Notes: generated from the letters alone by a model not told the origin. Shown: positions 1 through 10,358, counted from the first letter of the stretch. The stretch: 64,000 nt of DNA from Novosphingobium sp. 9U (GCF_902506425.1 NZ_LR732469.1:1429001-1493000); one strand, 5' to 3'. Program-made: numbers and translations.

Positions 1-1718
1 TGGGCGCTGCCGGCGCCGTGATCCCCATCTTCGCGCGGTTCCGGATCACGCCGGTGATCGGCTTCATCCTCGTCGGCCTGCTCGTCGGACCTGCCGGCCT
101 GGGCCGCCTGGTGCCGAGCCAACCTTGGCTCTACCACTTCACCATCTCCGATCCCGCCGGGCTCGACCTGTTTGCCGAGTTCGGGATCATCCTGCTGCTG
201 TTCTCCATCGGGCTGGAGCTGTCGTTCGGCCGGCTGTGGCAGATGCGCCGGCAAGTCTTCGGCCTTGGCTCGCTGGAGCTGCTGGGCATCGGCGCCGCGA
301 TCACCGGCGTGCTGGCGCTGGTCGGCCACAGCCTGGGCGGAGCGCTCGCACTCGGCCTGGCGCTGGCCCTGTCCTCCACGGCTCTGGTACTGAAGATCAC
401 CAGCACCGCGACACCGGTGGGGCGTGCAGCCTTGGCGATGCTCCTGTTCGAGGACATCGCGCTGGTCCCGATCATCTTCCTGCTCGGCGCGATGGGGCCC
501 AATGCCGAGTCCGGCTTCAGCGCCATCGCCGGCACCATCGGGCTGGGCTTTGCCGTCGTCGCCGCGCTCCTGGTCGGCGGACGCTTCGTGCTGCCGCCGC
601 TATTCGCGCAAGCCGCCCGCACCAAGAGCCCCGAGCTGTTCCTCGCAGCCTCGCTGCTGGTCGTGATCCTGGCTTCGCTGGCGACGGCGGCGGCCGGCCT
701 CTCGCCCATCGTCGGCGCGCTCATCGCGGGCCTACTGATCGCCGAGACCGAGTACCACGTCGAGGTCGAGCACATCACCGAGCCGTTCAAGGGTCTGGCC
801 CTCGGCGTGTTCCTGATCACGGTGGGCATGAGCATCGACTTTGCCGTTGTCGCGCAGAACATCGTCGCCATCCTGGTCGCGACCGTCGGCGTGATCGCGC
901 TCAAAGCAGTGGTCACCGGACTGATGCTGCGCGTCATGGGCGCGCGGCGCGGCACCGCGATGGAGACCGGCATCCTCATGTCGAGTCCGTCCGAAACCAC
1001 GCTCATCGTGCTCACCGCCGCGACTGCGGCCCAGCTCATCACCCCGAACACCGAGCAGTTTTGGCAAATCGTCACCGCGCTCGGACTGACGATCACGCCC
1101 TTGCTGGCCTTGGCTGGCCGCTCTCTGGGCCGAAAGCTGGACGGTGCCCTGCCCTCCGCCGCGCTCCCCGACGAGCAAGTGCCGCGCGCTATCATCGTCG
1201 GGTTCGGTCGCGTCGGGCGTCTGGTCGCCGACATGCTCCAGGCGCACGGTAAGCCCTATGTCGCGGTCGACAGCGACACCGACCTCGTCACCGACGGCAA
1301 GCACCAGGGCTATGCCGTGACCTTCGGCGACGCGGCACGCGGCAGCGCGCTCGACCGGCTCGGCGCAGACAAAGCGACGGCTGTCATCCTGACCATGGAC
1401 GAGCCGGTGGCGACCCAGCGCCTGGTCCGCAAGCTGCGCGGGGAATACCCTGAATTGCCGATCATCGTACGCGCGCGGGACACCACCCACGCAGCCGAAC
1501 TCTACCGGGCGGGCGCCAGCCAGGCAGTGCCCGAGACCCTCGAAAGCTCGCTCCAGCTATCCGAAGCCGTGCTCGTCGACCTCGGCGTCCCGATGGGCCC
1601 GGTGATCGCCTCGATCCACGAGAAGCGCGACGAACTGCGGATCAAGCTGATGGAAGAGGGCGGGCTCAAGGAGAAACCAAGCCTGCGCAGCTCCAGCCTG
1701 CGCGAACGACCGGCCTGA
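1..1718 (+). CDS. CPA2-family cation:proton antiporter with C-terminal TrkA-N domain (5' partial)
   Basis: The frame is open to the left edge, so the N-terminus is missing; an internal ATG near position 18 is probably not the start. About the first 370 visible residues form a chain of hydrophobic helices typical of the Na+/H+ exchanger fold. They are followed by a Rossmann TrkA-N/RCK domain opening with GFGRVG near position 1200, then a short charged tail. This is the architecture of KefB/KefC/YbaL-type K+/H+ or Na+/H+ antiporters of the inner membrane, where the nucleotide-binding domain gates transport. No TrkA-C domain is seen after TrkA-N. The transported ion cannot be read from the sequence. 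Confidence 0.9.
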   Translation, partial: GAAGAVIPIFARFRITPVIGFILVGLLVGPAGLGRLVPSQPWLYHFTISDPAGLDLFAEFGIILLLFSIGLELSFGRLWQMRRQVFGLGSLELLGIGAAITGVLALVGHSLGGALALGLALALSSTALVLKITSTATPVGRAALAMLLFEDIALVPIIFLLGAMGPNAESGFSAIAGTIGLGFAVVAALLVGGRFVLPPLFAQAARTKSPELFLAASLLVVILASLATAAAGLSPIVGALIAGLLIAETEYHVEVEHITEPFKGLALGVFLITVGMSIDFAVVAQNIVAILVATVGVIALKAVVTGLMLRVMGARRGTAMETGILMSSPSETTLIVLTAATAAQLITPNTEQFWQIVTALGLTITPLLALAGRSLGRKLDGALPSAALPDEQVPRAIIVGFGRVGRLVADMLQAHGKPYVAVDSDTDLVTDGKHQGYAVTFGDAARGSALDRLGADKATAVILTMDEPVATQRLVRKLRGEYPELPIIVRARDTTHAAELYRAGASQAVPETLESSLQLSEAVLVDLGVPMGPVIASIHEKRDELRIKLMEEGGLKEKPSLRSSSLRERPA

Positions 1719-1935
1719 GATCGCGGTTCATCGCTTGCGTCGGAGCATAGCCGTGCACGCCGGCGCCCTCGGATAGTCTCCGCCGGACAGCCGATCCCGA
1801 CCGCCGCTATGCCTCAACTGCTTCGCACTTGGCAGACCATCCAGCACCTGCTGCCGGGCTCGAGTGCCCCGCCTTTGCGGCAAGCCGGGTTACCGGCTCT
1901 CTGCCCGATGGTTTCTCTTGTGAAGGAGAGAGCAT

Positions 1936-2100
1936 ATGGATCACCCCAGCAACAAGCCCGACAAGAGCCCGCTGACGCAGGATGACCAGCCCGACGCGGG
2001 CAGTATCAAGGGCGTGAGCAAGAGCGGCAACGATGGACGCAACCGGAACCTCTCACAAGGCTCGGAGCCGGAGACGCGCGGAACAAGCCGCGGTAGGTGA
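1936..2100 (+). CDS. small hydrophilic protein, 54 aa, unknown
   Basis: An ATG at 1936 follows a strong ribosome binding site (AAGGAGAG, 1923-1930, 5-nt spacing), and the frame stays open for 54 codons to a TGA at 2100. The product starts MDHPSNKPDKSPLTQDD and is rich in Asp, Ser, Gly, Asn and Lys, with no hydrophobic segment or cysteine, so it is probably a disordered cytosolic protein. Small proteins of this composition are often stress-induced in alphaproteobacteria, but no EcfG-type promoter could be recognised upstream. It stands alone between the antiporter and the end of alaS. The family is not recognised; the main support is the ribosome binding site. Confidence 0.55.
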   Translation: MDHPSNKPDKSPLTQDDQPDAGSIKGVSKSGNDGRNRNLSQGSEPETRGTSRGR

Positions 2101-2339
2101 ATTTGGTCGCTGGAATTGCTCTGAGAGCCTGATCCCGGTCCTGAGTGCTACTCGGATCAAGCTTAGGAGCCTCTTACTGCAGGAAGCTCATCAAGCGGCA
2201 CTTCGGATTAAGCAGACGAGGGCACCTGGCAAAGTGCTCACGAGGGCAGCGACACCGTTGTGAGTGATCGACATCGCTGCGGCTCAACGGCACGATGCGC
2301 CAGCCTTCCCCATATTCTGGCGAGACATCGCTGCTTGAG

Positions 2340-2362
2340 CGCCCATTGAGCCGTGATGGGCG
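2340..2362 (-). terminator. short stem-loop downstream of alaS
   Basis: CGCCCAT (2340-2346) and ATGGGCG (2356-2362) form a perfect 7-bp stem with a 9-nt loop, starting 7 bases beyond the alaS stop codon. There is no clear U-run on the minus strand, so it may only protect the 3' end or assist termination. The rest of 2101-2368 shows no convincing gene. Confidence 0.35.
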
Positions 2363-2368
2363 ATCGGT

Positions 2369-5035
2369 TTAGCCGGCCAGCACCGCGCGAACGGCTGCAA
2401 GCGCCTCCCGGCTCTTTTCCCCGTCCGGCCCACCGCCTTGCGCCATGTCCGGACGGCCGCCACCGCCCTTCCCGCCAAGCGCCTCCACGCCGGCACGAAC
2501 GAGTTCGACCGCGCTGACCCGGCCGACCAAGTCCTCGGTCACCGCCGCGGCAATGCTAGCCTTGCCCTCATTCATCGCGATGATGGCCGCAACGCCCGAG
2601 CCGAGCCGCTGCTTGGCTTGATCGAGCAAGCCGCGCAGCTCCTTGGGATCGAGTCCTTCGAGCACTTGCCCGTAGAACTTGATGCCGCCCACGTCCTCGT
2701 CGGCCGGTGCGGAAGATGCAGGACCGCTGCCAGCGAGCGCGACAGCGCGTTTGGCTTCGGCCAGTTCGCGTTCCAGTTTGCGGCGTTCTTCGAGCAGTGC
2801 GGCGACACGGGCCTCCACGTCCTCGGGCGTAGTGCGCAGCAAACTGGCCGCGTTCTTGAGCGCGTCCTCACGACCCACAAGCCAGCGCCGGGCGCTTTCG
2901 CCGGTCAGCGCCTCGATACGGCGCACGCCGGATGAAACCGCGCTTTCCGAGACGATGCGGAACACACCGATGTCGCCGGTCGCTTCAACGTGCGTGCCAC
3001 CGCACAGCTCGACCGAGTAGTTGCGGCTGCCGGTCAGGCGCCCCATCGAGAGTACGCGCACTTCGTCGCCGTACTTTTCGCCGAACAACGCCATGGCACC
3101 CGCCTCGATCGCCTCGTCGGGGCTCATCAGGCGCGTAGTCACGGGTTCGTTGTGACGAATCTCGGCGTTCACTTCCGCTTCGATCGCAGCGATGTCCTCG
3201 GGCAAGAGCGGCTTGGGGTGCGAGAAGTCGAACCGCAGGCGATCCTGTGCGACGAGCGAGCCCTTCTGAGTCACATGGTCGCCTAGGCGGCCGCGGAGCG
3301 CAGCATGGAGCAGGTGCGTGGCCGAGTGATTGGCACGGATCGCCTCACGGCGTTCGATATCAACAGTCTGCAGCACGGTGTCACCAACCGTCACCGTTCC
3401 AGCTTCGACGCGCCCGTGCATGGCGTGAAGACGGCCGAGCGGCTTGGCCGTATCGCGAATGGCGATGCGCAATTCACCAGAGGCGCTGCCGGGCGCGCCG
3501 GTGATCAGGCCGGCGTCGCCCACCTGCCCCCCACTCTCGCCGTAGAACGGCGTCTGGTTCGCCAGCACGGTAACCTCGTCACCAGCCTCGGCGAAGCGGA
3601 CTTCCTTGCCGTCACGCACAAGAGCCACAACGCGGCCTTCGGCGCTTTCCGCATTGTAGCCGGTGAACTCGGTAGCGCCCTCGCGCTCGGCGATGTCGAA
3701 CCAGACTTCGCTGTCGGCGGCCTGACCCGAGCCCTTCCAGGCCGCGCGTGCCGCTGCCTTCTGGCGAGCCATCGCCTCGTCGAAGCCAACGCGATCGACG
3801 GCGATGCCTCGCGAGCGCAGCGCGTCTTCGGTCAGGTCATAGGGGAACCCGTAAGTGTCGTAGAGGCGGAACGCCGTCTCGCCAGGGAGCTCACCGCCGT
3901 CGGTAATAGCGGCAGTTGCCTCGTCGAGCAGCCGCAGACCATTCGACAGCGTGCGCCGGAACTGCAGCTCCTCGCGCTGCAGCGTCTCCTCGATGAGTGG
4001 CTGCGCGCGGCTCAGCTCGGGATAGGCTTGCCCCATCTCGGCGACCAAGGCGGGCACCAGGCGGTGCATCAGCGGGTCCTTGGCGCCAAGCAAATGCGCG
4101 TGACGCATGGCACGACGCATGATTCGGCGCAGCACGTAACCGCGGCCTTCGTTGGACGGGAGCACGCCGTCCGCCAGCAGGAAGCCGGTAGAGCGCAGAT
4201 GGTCGGCGATCACACGGTGGCTGGCGCGCTGTGCACCCTCCGCCGGAACGCTGGTCAGGCTTTCGGAGGCGGCGATCAGCGCCTTGAAGGTATCGGTGTC
4301 GTAGTTGTCGTGCACGCCCTGGAGCACGGCGGACACGCGCTCGAGCCCCATGCCGGTGTCGATCGAGGGTCGCGGCAGGTTGCCGACGATCTCGCCCCCG
4401 ACCTGCTCGAACTGCATAAACACCAGGTTCCAGATCTCGATGAAGCGATCGCCGTCCTCGTCGGGCGAGCCTGGAGGGCCGCCCGGTATGTGCGCGCCGT
4501 GATCGTAGAAGATTTCCGAGCAGGGGCCGCATGGACCATCGTCACCCATCGCCCAGAAGTTATCTTTGGTGGCGATGCGGATGATGCGGTCTTCGGGAAG
4601 TCCGGCGATCTTCTTCCACAGCTCGAAGGCTTCGTCATCAGTGTGGTAAACAGTGGCAAGGAGTTTGTCGGCCGGCAGGCCCCAGACTTTGGTCAGCAGG
4701 GTCCAGGCGTGAGTGATCGCCTGTTCCTTGAAGTAGTCGCCGAACGAGAAGTTGCCGAGCATCTCGAAGAAGGTGTGGTGGCGTGCGGTGTACCCGACGT
4801 TGTCGAGATCGTTGTGCTTGCCCCCGGCGCGTACGCACTTCTGCGAGGAGGTAGCGCGCGGCGTCTCTCGGGTCTCAAGGCCGGTGAAGACGTTCTTGAA
4901 CGGCACCATCCCGGCGTTGACGAACATCAGCGTGGGATCGTTGTACGGCACCAATGGCGCAGACTGCACCACATCGTGGCCCTGTGAGCCGAAGTAATCG
5001 AGGAAAGACCGGCGGATTTCGTTCGTGGAGCGCAT
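2369..5035 (-). CDS. alaS: alanine--tRNA ligase
   Basis: This 888-residue protein charges tRNA-Ala in the cytosol and has the usual bacterial length. It opens with [15 protein letters not shown] and the class II catalytic core ([24 protein letters not shown]). The editing domain carries the zinc site HSATHLLH near residue 575 and CGGTH near residue 680, which clears Ser- and Gly-mischarged tRNA. The C-terminal domain ends with the glycine-rich [16 protein letters not shown] segment. It lies about 400 bp downstream of recA on the same strand, a recA-alaS order common in alphaproteobacteria, though the gap holds a repeat and a hairpin, so co-transcription is uncertain. Confidence 0.98.
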   Translation of the reverse strand: MRSTNEIRRSFLDYFGSQGHDVVQSAPLVPYNDPTLMFVNAGMVPFKNVFTGLETRETPRATSSQKCVRAGGKHNDLDNVGYTARHHTFFEMLGNFSFGDYFKEQAITHAWTLLTKVWGLPADKLLATVYHTDDEAFELWKKIAGLPEDRIIRIATKDNFWAMGDDGPCGPCSEIFYDHGAHIPGGPPGSPDEDGDRFIEIWNLVFMQFEQVGGEIVGNLPRPSIDTGMGLERVSAVLQGVHDNYDTDTFKALIAASESLTSVPAEGAQRASHRVIADHLRSTGFLLADGVLPSNEGRGYVLRRIMRRAMRHAHLLGAKDPLMHRLVPALVAEMGQAYPELSRAQPLIEETLQREELQFRRTLSNGLRLLDEATAAITDGGELPGETAFRLYDTYGFPYDLTEDALRSRGIAVDRVGFDEAMARQKAAARAAWKGSGQAADSEVWFDIAEREGATEFTGYNAESAEGRVVALVRDGKEVRFAEAGDEVTVLANQTPFYGESGGQVGDAGLITGAPGSASGELRIAIRDTAKPLGRLHAMHGRVEAGTVTVGDTVLQTVDIERREAIRANHSATHLLHAALRGRLGDHVTQKGSLVAQDRLRFDFSHPKPLLPEDIAAIEAEVNAEIRHNEPVTTRLMSPDEAIEAGAMALFGEKYGDEVRVLSMGRLTGSRNYSVELCGGTHVEATGDIGVFRIVSESAVSSGVRRIEALTGESARRWLVGREDALKNAASLLRTTPEDVEARVAALLEERRKLERELAEAKRAVALAGSGPASSAPADEDVGGIKFYGQVLEGLDPKELRGLLDQAKQRLGSGVAAIIAMNEGKASIAAAVTEDLVGRVSAVELVRAGVEALGGKGGGGRPDMAQGGGPDGEKSREALAAVRAVLAG

Positions 5036-5150
5036 GGGGTCAGCCGATAAACCGGGGGTTCCGTTGCGGCAAGCGCGAAGGCGCGCTGACAGTCATCGGA
5101 AGGTCCGCCGATTGGGTATCGCGAGGAACAAGAAAGAAGAGAAGGAATTT

Positions 5151-5327
5151 CGCGCGCAGAGGCGCAGAGGCGCAGAGGCGCGAAGAGGAAGGGAGAGGTC
5201 GCGTTTGCGGCGATGCTGCTCTCGATGTTAGCATCTCGCCCTACGCGAGGACGGATAAGAAAAGGGCCTTGCGGCCAGGAACCATGCTCCCCCTTCTCTT
5301 CTCCGCGCCTTTGCGCCTCTACGCGCG
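5151..5327. repeat. dispersed inverted repeat of GCGCAGAGGC units between recA and alaS
   Basis: The 414-bp gap 5036-5449 holds no convincing gene. It contains an arm with tandem AGAGGCGC units (5151-5193) and a roughly complementary arm (5290-5327), about 100 bp apart. Both arms carry the alternating GCGC/AGAGG pattern ending in GAAGAGGAAGGG-like sequence. Open frames through it give low-complexity Arg/Glu/Ala peptides that look spurious. Similar GCGCAGAGGC elements are found between genes in many bacteria, including sphingomonads. The exact family is inferred from appearance. Confidence 0.6.
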
Positions 5328-5406
5328 TATCTCACTTCCTGCTTTTCTACGCATGTCCGCGTGAAATGCACGAGTAGCAAGGCGCTACACTCGCGCCGCG
5401 AGCAGT

Positions 5407-5439
5407 CCCTTCCCGTTCCACTGCACGGAACGGGAAGGG
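5407..5439 (-). terminator. perfect 13-bp stem-loop downstream of recA
   Basis: CCCTTCCCGTTCC (5407-5419) and GGAACGGGAAGGG (5427-5439) pair perfectly around a 7-nt loop, 10 bp beyond the recA stop codon. The stem is very stable, but no U-tract follows on the minus strand. It is likely a recA transcript-end structure. Confidence 0.6.
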
Positions 5440-5449
5440 CCCTTGAGGA

Positions 5450-6523
5450 TCAGACGTCGTCCTCTTCCGAGGGGCCGGCCATCATCTCTTCGGCAAGACC
5501 GGCGGTACGGTCGCGGATGGCCTTCTCCAGACGATCGCAAACTTCCGGGTTGGCGCGCAGGTAGTTCTTCGAGTTCTCACGCCCCTGCCCGATGCGGATC
5601 GAATCGTAGCTGAACCAGGCGCCCGACTTCTCGACCAAGCCGGCCTTCACGCCGAGATCGAGGATCTCGCCGATCTTGGACACGCCTTCACCGTACATGA
5701 TGTCGAACTCGACCTGCTTGAACGGCGGGGCGACCTTGTTCTTCACGACCTTCACGCGGGTAGCGTTGCCGATCACCTCGTCACGGTCCTTGATCGCACC
5801 GGTGCGGCGGATGTCGAGGCGGACCGAGGCGTAGAACTTCAGCGCGTTGCCGCCCGTGGTCGTCTCCGGGTTGCCGTACATGACGCCGATCTTCATGCGC
5901 AGCTGGTTGATGAATATCACCATGCAGCGCGAGCGGCTGATCGACCCGGTGAGCTTGCGAAGCGACTGGCTCATCAGGCGGGCCTGGAGGCCAACGTGGC
6001 TGTCGCCCATCTCGCCCTCGATCTCGGCCCGGGGGACCAGTGCGGCGACCGAATCGACCACCAGCACGTCGATGGCGTTCGAGCGGACAAGCGTGTCGAC
6101 GATCTCCAGCGCCTGCTCACCGGTGTCGGGCTGCGAGACGATCAGTTCGTCGATGTTGACGCCCAGCTTCTTGGCATAGACCGGATCGAGCGCGTGTTCG
6201 GCGTCGATGAACGCTGCTGTGCCGCCGGTCTTCTGCGCCTCGGCAATGCAGTGCAGCGCCAACGTGGTCTTGCCTGAGCTTTCCGGACCGTAGATCTCGA
6301 TCACGCGACCGCGCGGCAAGCCGCCGACGCCCAGCGCGATGTCGAGCCCGAGCGAGCCGGTGGAGATCGCCTCCACTTGCATCGCCTCCTTCGAGCCGAG
6401 CTTCATCGCGCTGCCCTTGCCGAATGCGCGATCGATCTGCGCCATCGCGGCTTCAAGGGCCTTTTGACGGTCCATTGCGTCCTTTTCCTTGCCTTCCTGG
6501 ATCAGCTTGAGCTGAGCAGCCAT
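5450..6523 (-). CDS. recA: recombinase RecA
   Basis: This 357-residue ATP-dependent strand-exchange protein is also the co-protease for LexA cleavage in the SOS response. Visible motifs are the Walker A GPESSGKT near residue 77, Walker [12 protein letters not shown], the loop-2 region with [16 protein letters not shown], and an acidic C-terminus ending GPSEEDDV. The start [20 protein letters not shown] is the form usual in sphingomonads, and an AAGGGAAAGAGAC stretch serves as ribosome binding site. An alphaproteobacterial SOS box lies 77 bp upstream, so DNA-damage induction is expected. Confidence 0.98.
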   Translation of the reverse strand: MAAQLKLIQEGKEKDAMDRQKALEAAMAQIDRAFGKGSAMKLGSKEAMQVEAISTGSLGLDIALGVGGLPRGRVIEIYGPESSGKTTLALHCIAEAQKTGGTAAFIDAEHALDPVYAKKLGVNIDELIVSQPDTGEQALEIVDTLVRSNAIDVLVVDSVAALVPRAEIEGEMGDSHVGLQARLMSQSLRKLTGSISRSRCMVIFINQLRMKIGVMYGNPETTTGGNALKFYASVRLDIRRTGAIKDRDEVIGNATRVKVVKNKVAPPFKQVEFDIMYGEGVSKIGEILDLGVKAGLVEKSGAWFSYDSIRIGQGRENSKNYLRANPEVCDRLEKAIRDRTAGLAEEMMAGPSEEDDV

Positions 6524-6599
6524 GTCTCTTTCCCTTCGCTACCGGGCTGACCGGAAAGGTCAACGTCATGCGCCGCAATGTATGCGGTTTGTTCTACGT

Positions 6600-6614
6600 G
6601 AACAAGTAGAGAAC
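6600..6614 (-). promoter_or_regulatory. SOS (LexA) box of recA
   Basis: On the minus strand the sequence reads GTTCTCTACTTGTTC, an exact match to the alphaproteobacterial LexA operator GTTC-N7-GTTC. It lies 77 bp upstream of the recA start. An overlapping GTTC-N5-GAAC palindrome spans 6591-6603. The position in the only gap between recA and the upstream gene supports its role as the recA operator. Confidence 0.85.
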
Positions 6615-6631
6615 GCAGGGGTTACAAAAAT

Positions 6632-7309
6632 TTAAGTAGCGGCGCAGCCCTTGAGCCAGAAGTCGCCCGCATTGGCGCGGGCGCATGTGCCCGCTAGCAG
6701 ACGCTCCACGCGGTCGACACGCTCATCAAGCGCAGGATCGCGCCCTTCGAGGCGGAACTTGGTGGGCGCGGCGACCACGGCGACGAGGCGCAGGAACTGC
6801 CTGTCGGTCAGCTTAGCCGGAGGGCGGTTGTAGACGACCCGGCTGGCCATGAAGAAGCCTTTCATCCAACCATCGCTCGCCCTGCCCATTTCCACAGTTT
6901 CGAGCCAAAGCGCGAAGATCTGCCGCTTGGACAAGCGCTCATCCAACCCGCGCGCGTAGGCACGATGCCGAATCCTGGCGACGCCGGGGTAGAAGCCATC
7001 GAAGTCGAGCCGCTGGGCGAGCGACCGGGTGATCGCGGTCATGCCGCCGCCCGGCGTATCCATGTCGACGCCTTGGCGCGCGGCGAAGCCCGGATCGACG
7101 ACAGCGAGCAGCATGGCCTGGCGGTCAGGGCCGAGCCCCTCCCCTGACTGGCCGCGCGCGATCAGCTTGTCTGCGAGACGGATCAGATGGGGCGAGTCGT
7201 CGATCGCGTCGGCATGACCCAGGCCGTAGTAGGCCAGCAGCCCGGCCGAAGCGCCAAGCAGCGCCAGCACGGCCACGAAGACCGCGTTCCTGAGCGCGAT
7301 GCGGTTCAC
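6632..7309 (-). CDS. GT51-fold transglycosylase-like protein with degenerate active site
   Basis: A GTG start at 7309 overlaps the cckA stop codon (GTGA), giving 225 residues with one N-terminal membrane helix (about residues 8-28). The rest aligns by motif with monofunctional biosynthetic peptidoglycan transglycosylases (MtgA/GT51): GGMTAITRSLAQRL matches GGSTITQQ-AKNL, RHRAYARGLDERLSKRQI matches the RK..E..SK region, and LETVEMG matches YLN-EFG. In motif 1 (EDxxFxxHxG) this protein has VDPGFAARQG, so the catalytic Glu is Val71 and the His is Arg78. It is therefore probably not an active polymerase. It is last in the smpB-DUF2062-cckA operon and just upstream of recA. A longer reading starting further upstream would run into cckA and is rejected. 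Confidence 0.75.
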   Translation of the reverse strand: MNRIALRNAVFVAVLALLGASAGLLAYYGLGHADAIDDSPHLIRLADKLIARGQSGEGLGPDRQAMLLAVVDPGFAARQGVDMDTPGGGMTAITRSLAQRLDFDGFYPGVARIRHRAYARGLDERLSKRQIFALWLETVEMGRASDGWMKGFFMASRVVYNRPPAKLTDRQFLRLVAVVAAPTKFRLEGRDPALDERVDRVERLLAGTCARANAGDFWLKGCAAT

Positions 7310-9771
7310 GCCCCGGCCCGCGCGCCGGCAGGCTGCGCCGTCTGCGCCAGCACGTCGCCGACCTTCTCGGAAAGCTGCTGCACGGAGAAGGGCTTGGGCA
7401 TGAACCATGCGTTGGCGATGCCAATCTCTTTGCGCAACTGCTCCTCGGCATAGCCCGACATGAACAGTACAGGCAGCTGAGGCGCAATCTCCCGGATGTG
7501 GCGGGCCATGGCCGGGCCATCCATGGTTGGCATCACGACATCGCTGACGACGAGATCGAACTGGCCGCCCTGCTGCACCAGATCCAGCCCTTCTTCGCCG
7601 TCGCGCGCCGAAGTCACTTCATAGCCTTGCCGGGTCAACGCCCGTTCGGCCACGACTCGGACCGGATCTTCATCCTCCACCAGGAGAATGCGGCCGCCAC
7701 CAGCCCACTGCTTGGGCGCCTCAGTCGGCTTGGCGAGCGCACGGGCGTTGCCGGGACTCGCATGGTCGACCGGCAGGTAGACGGTGAAGCGCGTGCCGCG
7801 GCCGACCTCACTATCCGCGAAGATGAAGCCGCCGGATTGTTTGACGATGCCGTAGACGGTGGAGAGGCCCAGGCCGGTACCCTTGCCCTGCTCCTTGGTG
7901 GTGAAGAACGGCTCGAAAATCTTGCCCAGGTGTTCAGGCGGAATGCCGCTGCCGGTGTCCTCGACCACCAGGGCCGTGTACTCGCCGACCGGGATGATCT
8001 CGCTGCGCATCGCCCGCACGTCGGCCGCGCTGACGCGGCGGGTGGCCAGCGTCAGACGGCCTGAGCCGTCGCGGTTGCCCGAGGCGGATTGCATCGCATC
8101 GCGCGCATTGACCGCGAGGTTGACGATTACCTGCTCGAGCTGCGTCGGATCGGCGCGCACCGGACCGAGATCGCGGTCGTGGGTGACGATGAGCTGGATC
8201 TTCTCGCCGATCAGCCGCCGCAGCATCTGCGAAATATCCGCGACCACATCGGGCAACTGCAGCACTTCGGGCCGCAGCGTCTGCTGGCGCGAGAAGGCGA
8301 GCAGCTGGCGGGTCAGCGAGGCCGCGCGGTTGGAGTTGGCGCGGATCTGCTGGATGTCATCATAGTCGGAATCGCCGGGGGTATGGCGCATCAGCATGAG
8401 GTCGCACGTACCCAGGATCGCAGTGAGCACGTTGTTGAAATCGTGTGCGACGCCGCCGGCCAGCTGCCCAACCGCCTGCATCTTCGTGGCCTGGGCGACC
8501 TGGCGCTTGAGGCGCGTTTCCTCGGACGAATCGGTGAGACCCAGCAGCACCGCCGCATCGCCAAGGCCGCGCACGCCTGCCAGGCTGAGCGAGACCGGAT
8601 CGTCGGGCTGCGCGGCAAGGCGCACGGCGATGTCGCCGGCGGCGGCAGGCCCTTGCGCAAAGCGGCGAATCGCTTCGGACAAGGCGCGCTTGTCCTCCTT
8701 GACCACCATGTCCGTCGGGTAAGTGGGCGGGTTCTGACCCTCGCGCCCAGCAGCCCGCATGAAGGCGGCATTGGCGAAAAGCAGACGGCCGTCGCGGTCC
8801 GCCATCGCCAGGCCCAGCGGAAGCTCTCCGAGCAGCGCTTCCAGGTGCGGCACGGCAGCTCCGCCACCCTCGCTTGCGCCCAGGCCGAGGCCGGCATCGA
8901 CGACCAGCATCAGCGAGGGCGTCGTCAGCGGATCAGGCTGGCCGGGCAGATCGGGGTCGACCACAGGGACATGATAGAGCGTGATCGGGCTCGATTGCTG
9001 GCTGTCGCGCGCCCAGGCGATGCGATCACCCTCCTCCTCTCGCAGGAGGAGTACGAAGTCCTGACCCACGACATCGGTCTGGGCATCGCCGGTGGCGCGC
9101 TCGGCAAAGCCGGCGCTGACGGCACGGATCTGGCCATCGGGGTCGACCAGCGCGGCCACGATCCCGGCACCGGCGAGCGCGCGGCCGAGCTTGCCGTCGA
9201 GATGGCTGACCAGTTCCGAGACCGGATCACCTTGGACTTGGGGAGTGAAGCGCCAGACCATGAAGTCCTCGCCCCGGCCCGCACGATGTGCTTGTGCCTG
9301 CCAACGCTGCGCGCCGATCGCCGCGCCGCTTAGGCCGTAGCTGGAGAGCGAAAGCCGCGCCTCGCCGTCGCGCCATGCGACGCGCACAGCTTCTGCCAGC
9401 GCCTCGCGTGAGGGATCATCGAGCGGCAGGTCAGGCGGCGCGCTGCCGGCGCCGAACCAGGCCTCGAACCGTGAGTTCGCGCAGACCAGGCGTCCGGCTC
9501 GGTCGGTCACCGCAATCGCGGCGTCCGTCTGTTCGATCGCCGCAACGGTCACCGACCAATCTGGGCCGGCAAACTCCTGCTCCACGTCGCGCGGTCGCCG
9601 GCGAACGAGCGCGATGGCGAGCGCCCCTAGTGCAACCACGCCCGCGGCATAGACGCCGACTGACACCGGATCACGCGTCGCAAACCAAACGAGCGCGATG
9701 CTGGCGACCAGCGCGAGGGCGACGACGAGGAGTTCACCGGGCCCGCGTACCGGGACCCCGGCTTCGCTCAT
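7306..9771 (-). CDS. cckA: cell cycle hybrid histidine kinase CckA
   Basis: This 821-residue inner-membrane hybrid kinase/phosphatase in Caulobacter and relatives feeds the ChpT-CtrA phosphorelay controlling the cell cycle. Two N-terminal membrane helices (about 14-52) are followed by PAS domains (one near 310-400), a HisKA domain with the CckA-typical [16 protein letters not shown] near residue 445, an HATPase (N box [11 protein letters not shown] boxes [10 protein letters not shown] and GKGTGLGLS), and a C-terminal receiver ([12 protein letters not shown], phospho-acceptor Asp in [12 protein letters not shown]). The ATG at 9771 overlaps the stop of the DUF2062 gene (ATGA), which fixes the start. 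The GT51-like gene overlaps its stop in turn, so translational coupling is likely. Confidence 0.93.
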   Translation of the reverse strand: MSEAGVPVRGPGELLVVALALVASIALVWFATRDPVSVGVYAAGVVALGALAIALVRRRPRDVEQEFAGPDWSVTVAAIEQTDAAIAVTDRAGRLVCANSRFEAWFGAGSAPPDLPLDDPSREALAEAVRVAWRDGEARLSLSSYGLSGAAIGAQRWQAQAHRAGRGEDFMVWRFTPQVQGDPVSELVSHLDGKLGRALAGAGIVAALVDPDGQIRAVSAGFAERATGDAQTDVVGQDFVLLLREEEGDRIAWARDSQQSSPITLYHVPVVDPDLPGQPDPLTTPSLMLVVDAGLGLGASEGGGAAVPHLEALLGELPLGLAMADRDGRLLFANAAFMRAAGREGQNPPTYPTDMVVKEDKRALSEAIRRFAQGPAAAGDIAVRLAAQPDDPVSLSLAGVRGLGDAAVLLGLTDSSEETRLKRQVAQATKMQAVGQLAGGVAHDFNNVLTAILGTCDLMLMRHTPGDSDYDDIQQIRANSNRAASLTRQLLAFSRQQTLRPEVLQLPDVVADISQMLRRLIGEKIQLIVTHDRDLGPVRADPTQLEQVIVNLAVNARDAMQSASGNRDGSGRLTLATRRVSAADVRAMRSEIIPVGEYTALVVEDTGSGIPPEHLGKIFEPFFTTKEQGKGTGLGLSTVYGIVKQSGGFIFADSEVGRGTRFTVYLPVDHASPGNARALAKPTEAPKQWAGGGRILLVEDEDPVRVVAERALTRQGYEVTSARDGEEGLDLVQQGGQFDLVVSDVVMPTMDGPAMARHIREIAPQLPVLFMSGYAEEQLRKEIGIANAWFMPKPFSVQQLSEKVGDVLAQTAQPAGARAGA

Positions 9772-10358
9772 ACGCCCGCCTCGGTGCAAACCGCCGGGAC
9801 TGCGGCAGTCCGCCGCGGCCGCAGCTGGCGAGCGCGATGCTTGCGGCCGATCCAGCCGCGCCAGAACCAGATGGAGAGGAAGTAGCCGATCACGGCGCCG
9901 ACCACGGAGATGACGAACAAGCCGATGACCAGCGAAGGCGCCGCGTCTGACAGCAGCCAGTAGAGCCACGACTTTATGCCCGCCCCGCTCTCGTAAAGCG
10001 AGTAAAAGGTCGAGAGATCGGCGTGGAAGCCCAGGTGGTTGCCGATCCAGATCGAGGCGGCGAGAATAAAGGGCGTCGTCGCCGGGTTGGACAGGAAGGT
10101 CATGGCGGCGGCCAGCGGAATGTTGCCGCGTACGGGCACGCACATCAGCGCCGCGCCGATGATCTGGATGCCCGGGATCATCGCGAAGATGCCGACGAAG
10201 ATCCCGGCCGCCACACCGCGCGGCACCGAGCGGCGAGTGAAGCGAAACAGCTCCTGCCGACGCGCGAACGGCGCGGTGTACCGGTTCGCCGCCAGCTGCT
10301 CATGGGTCGGCATCTGACCGTGAAACCACTTGGCGAGACGGGAAAACAGCGTGCTCAT
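9768..10358 (-). CDS. DUF2062 domain membrane protein
   Basis: This 196-residue protein opens [20 protein letters not shown] and carries the DUF2062 pattern: [16 protein letters not shown], a hydrophobic [10 protein letters not shown] segment, SNPATTPFI, then two further membrane helices and a basic C-terminal tail. The family is a small inner-membrane protein of unknown function. The ATG at 10358 overlaps the smpB stop (ATGA), and its own TGA overlaps the cckA ATG. It therefore sits as a coupled link between trans-translation and the cell-cycle kinase. Confidence 0.88.
   Translation of the reverse strand: MSTLFSRLAKWFHGQMPTHEQLAANRYTAPFARRQELFRFTRRSVPRGVAAGIFVGIFAMIPGIQIIGAALMCVPVRGNIPLAAAMTFLSNPATTPFILAASIWIGNHLGFHADLSTFYSLYESGAGIKSWLYWLLSDAAPSLVIGLFVISVVGAVIGYFLSIWFWRGWIGRKHRARQLRPRRTAAVPAVCTEAGV

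Noticed and set aside
131..1234. 367-codon minus-strand open frame opposite the antiporter
   Set aside because: Ser/Arg-rich shadow of a membrane protein gene, with no domain.
2033..2263. 76-codon frame after the antiporter gene
   Set aside because: It overlaps the better-supported 54-codon gene in another frame and has no ribosome site.
3305..4987. 560-codon plus-strand open frame opposite alaS
   Set aside because: It lies wholly antisense to a clear alaS gene. Long antisense frames are common in high-GC DNA, and the translation shows no recognisable domain.
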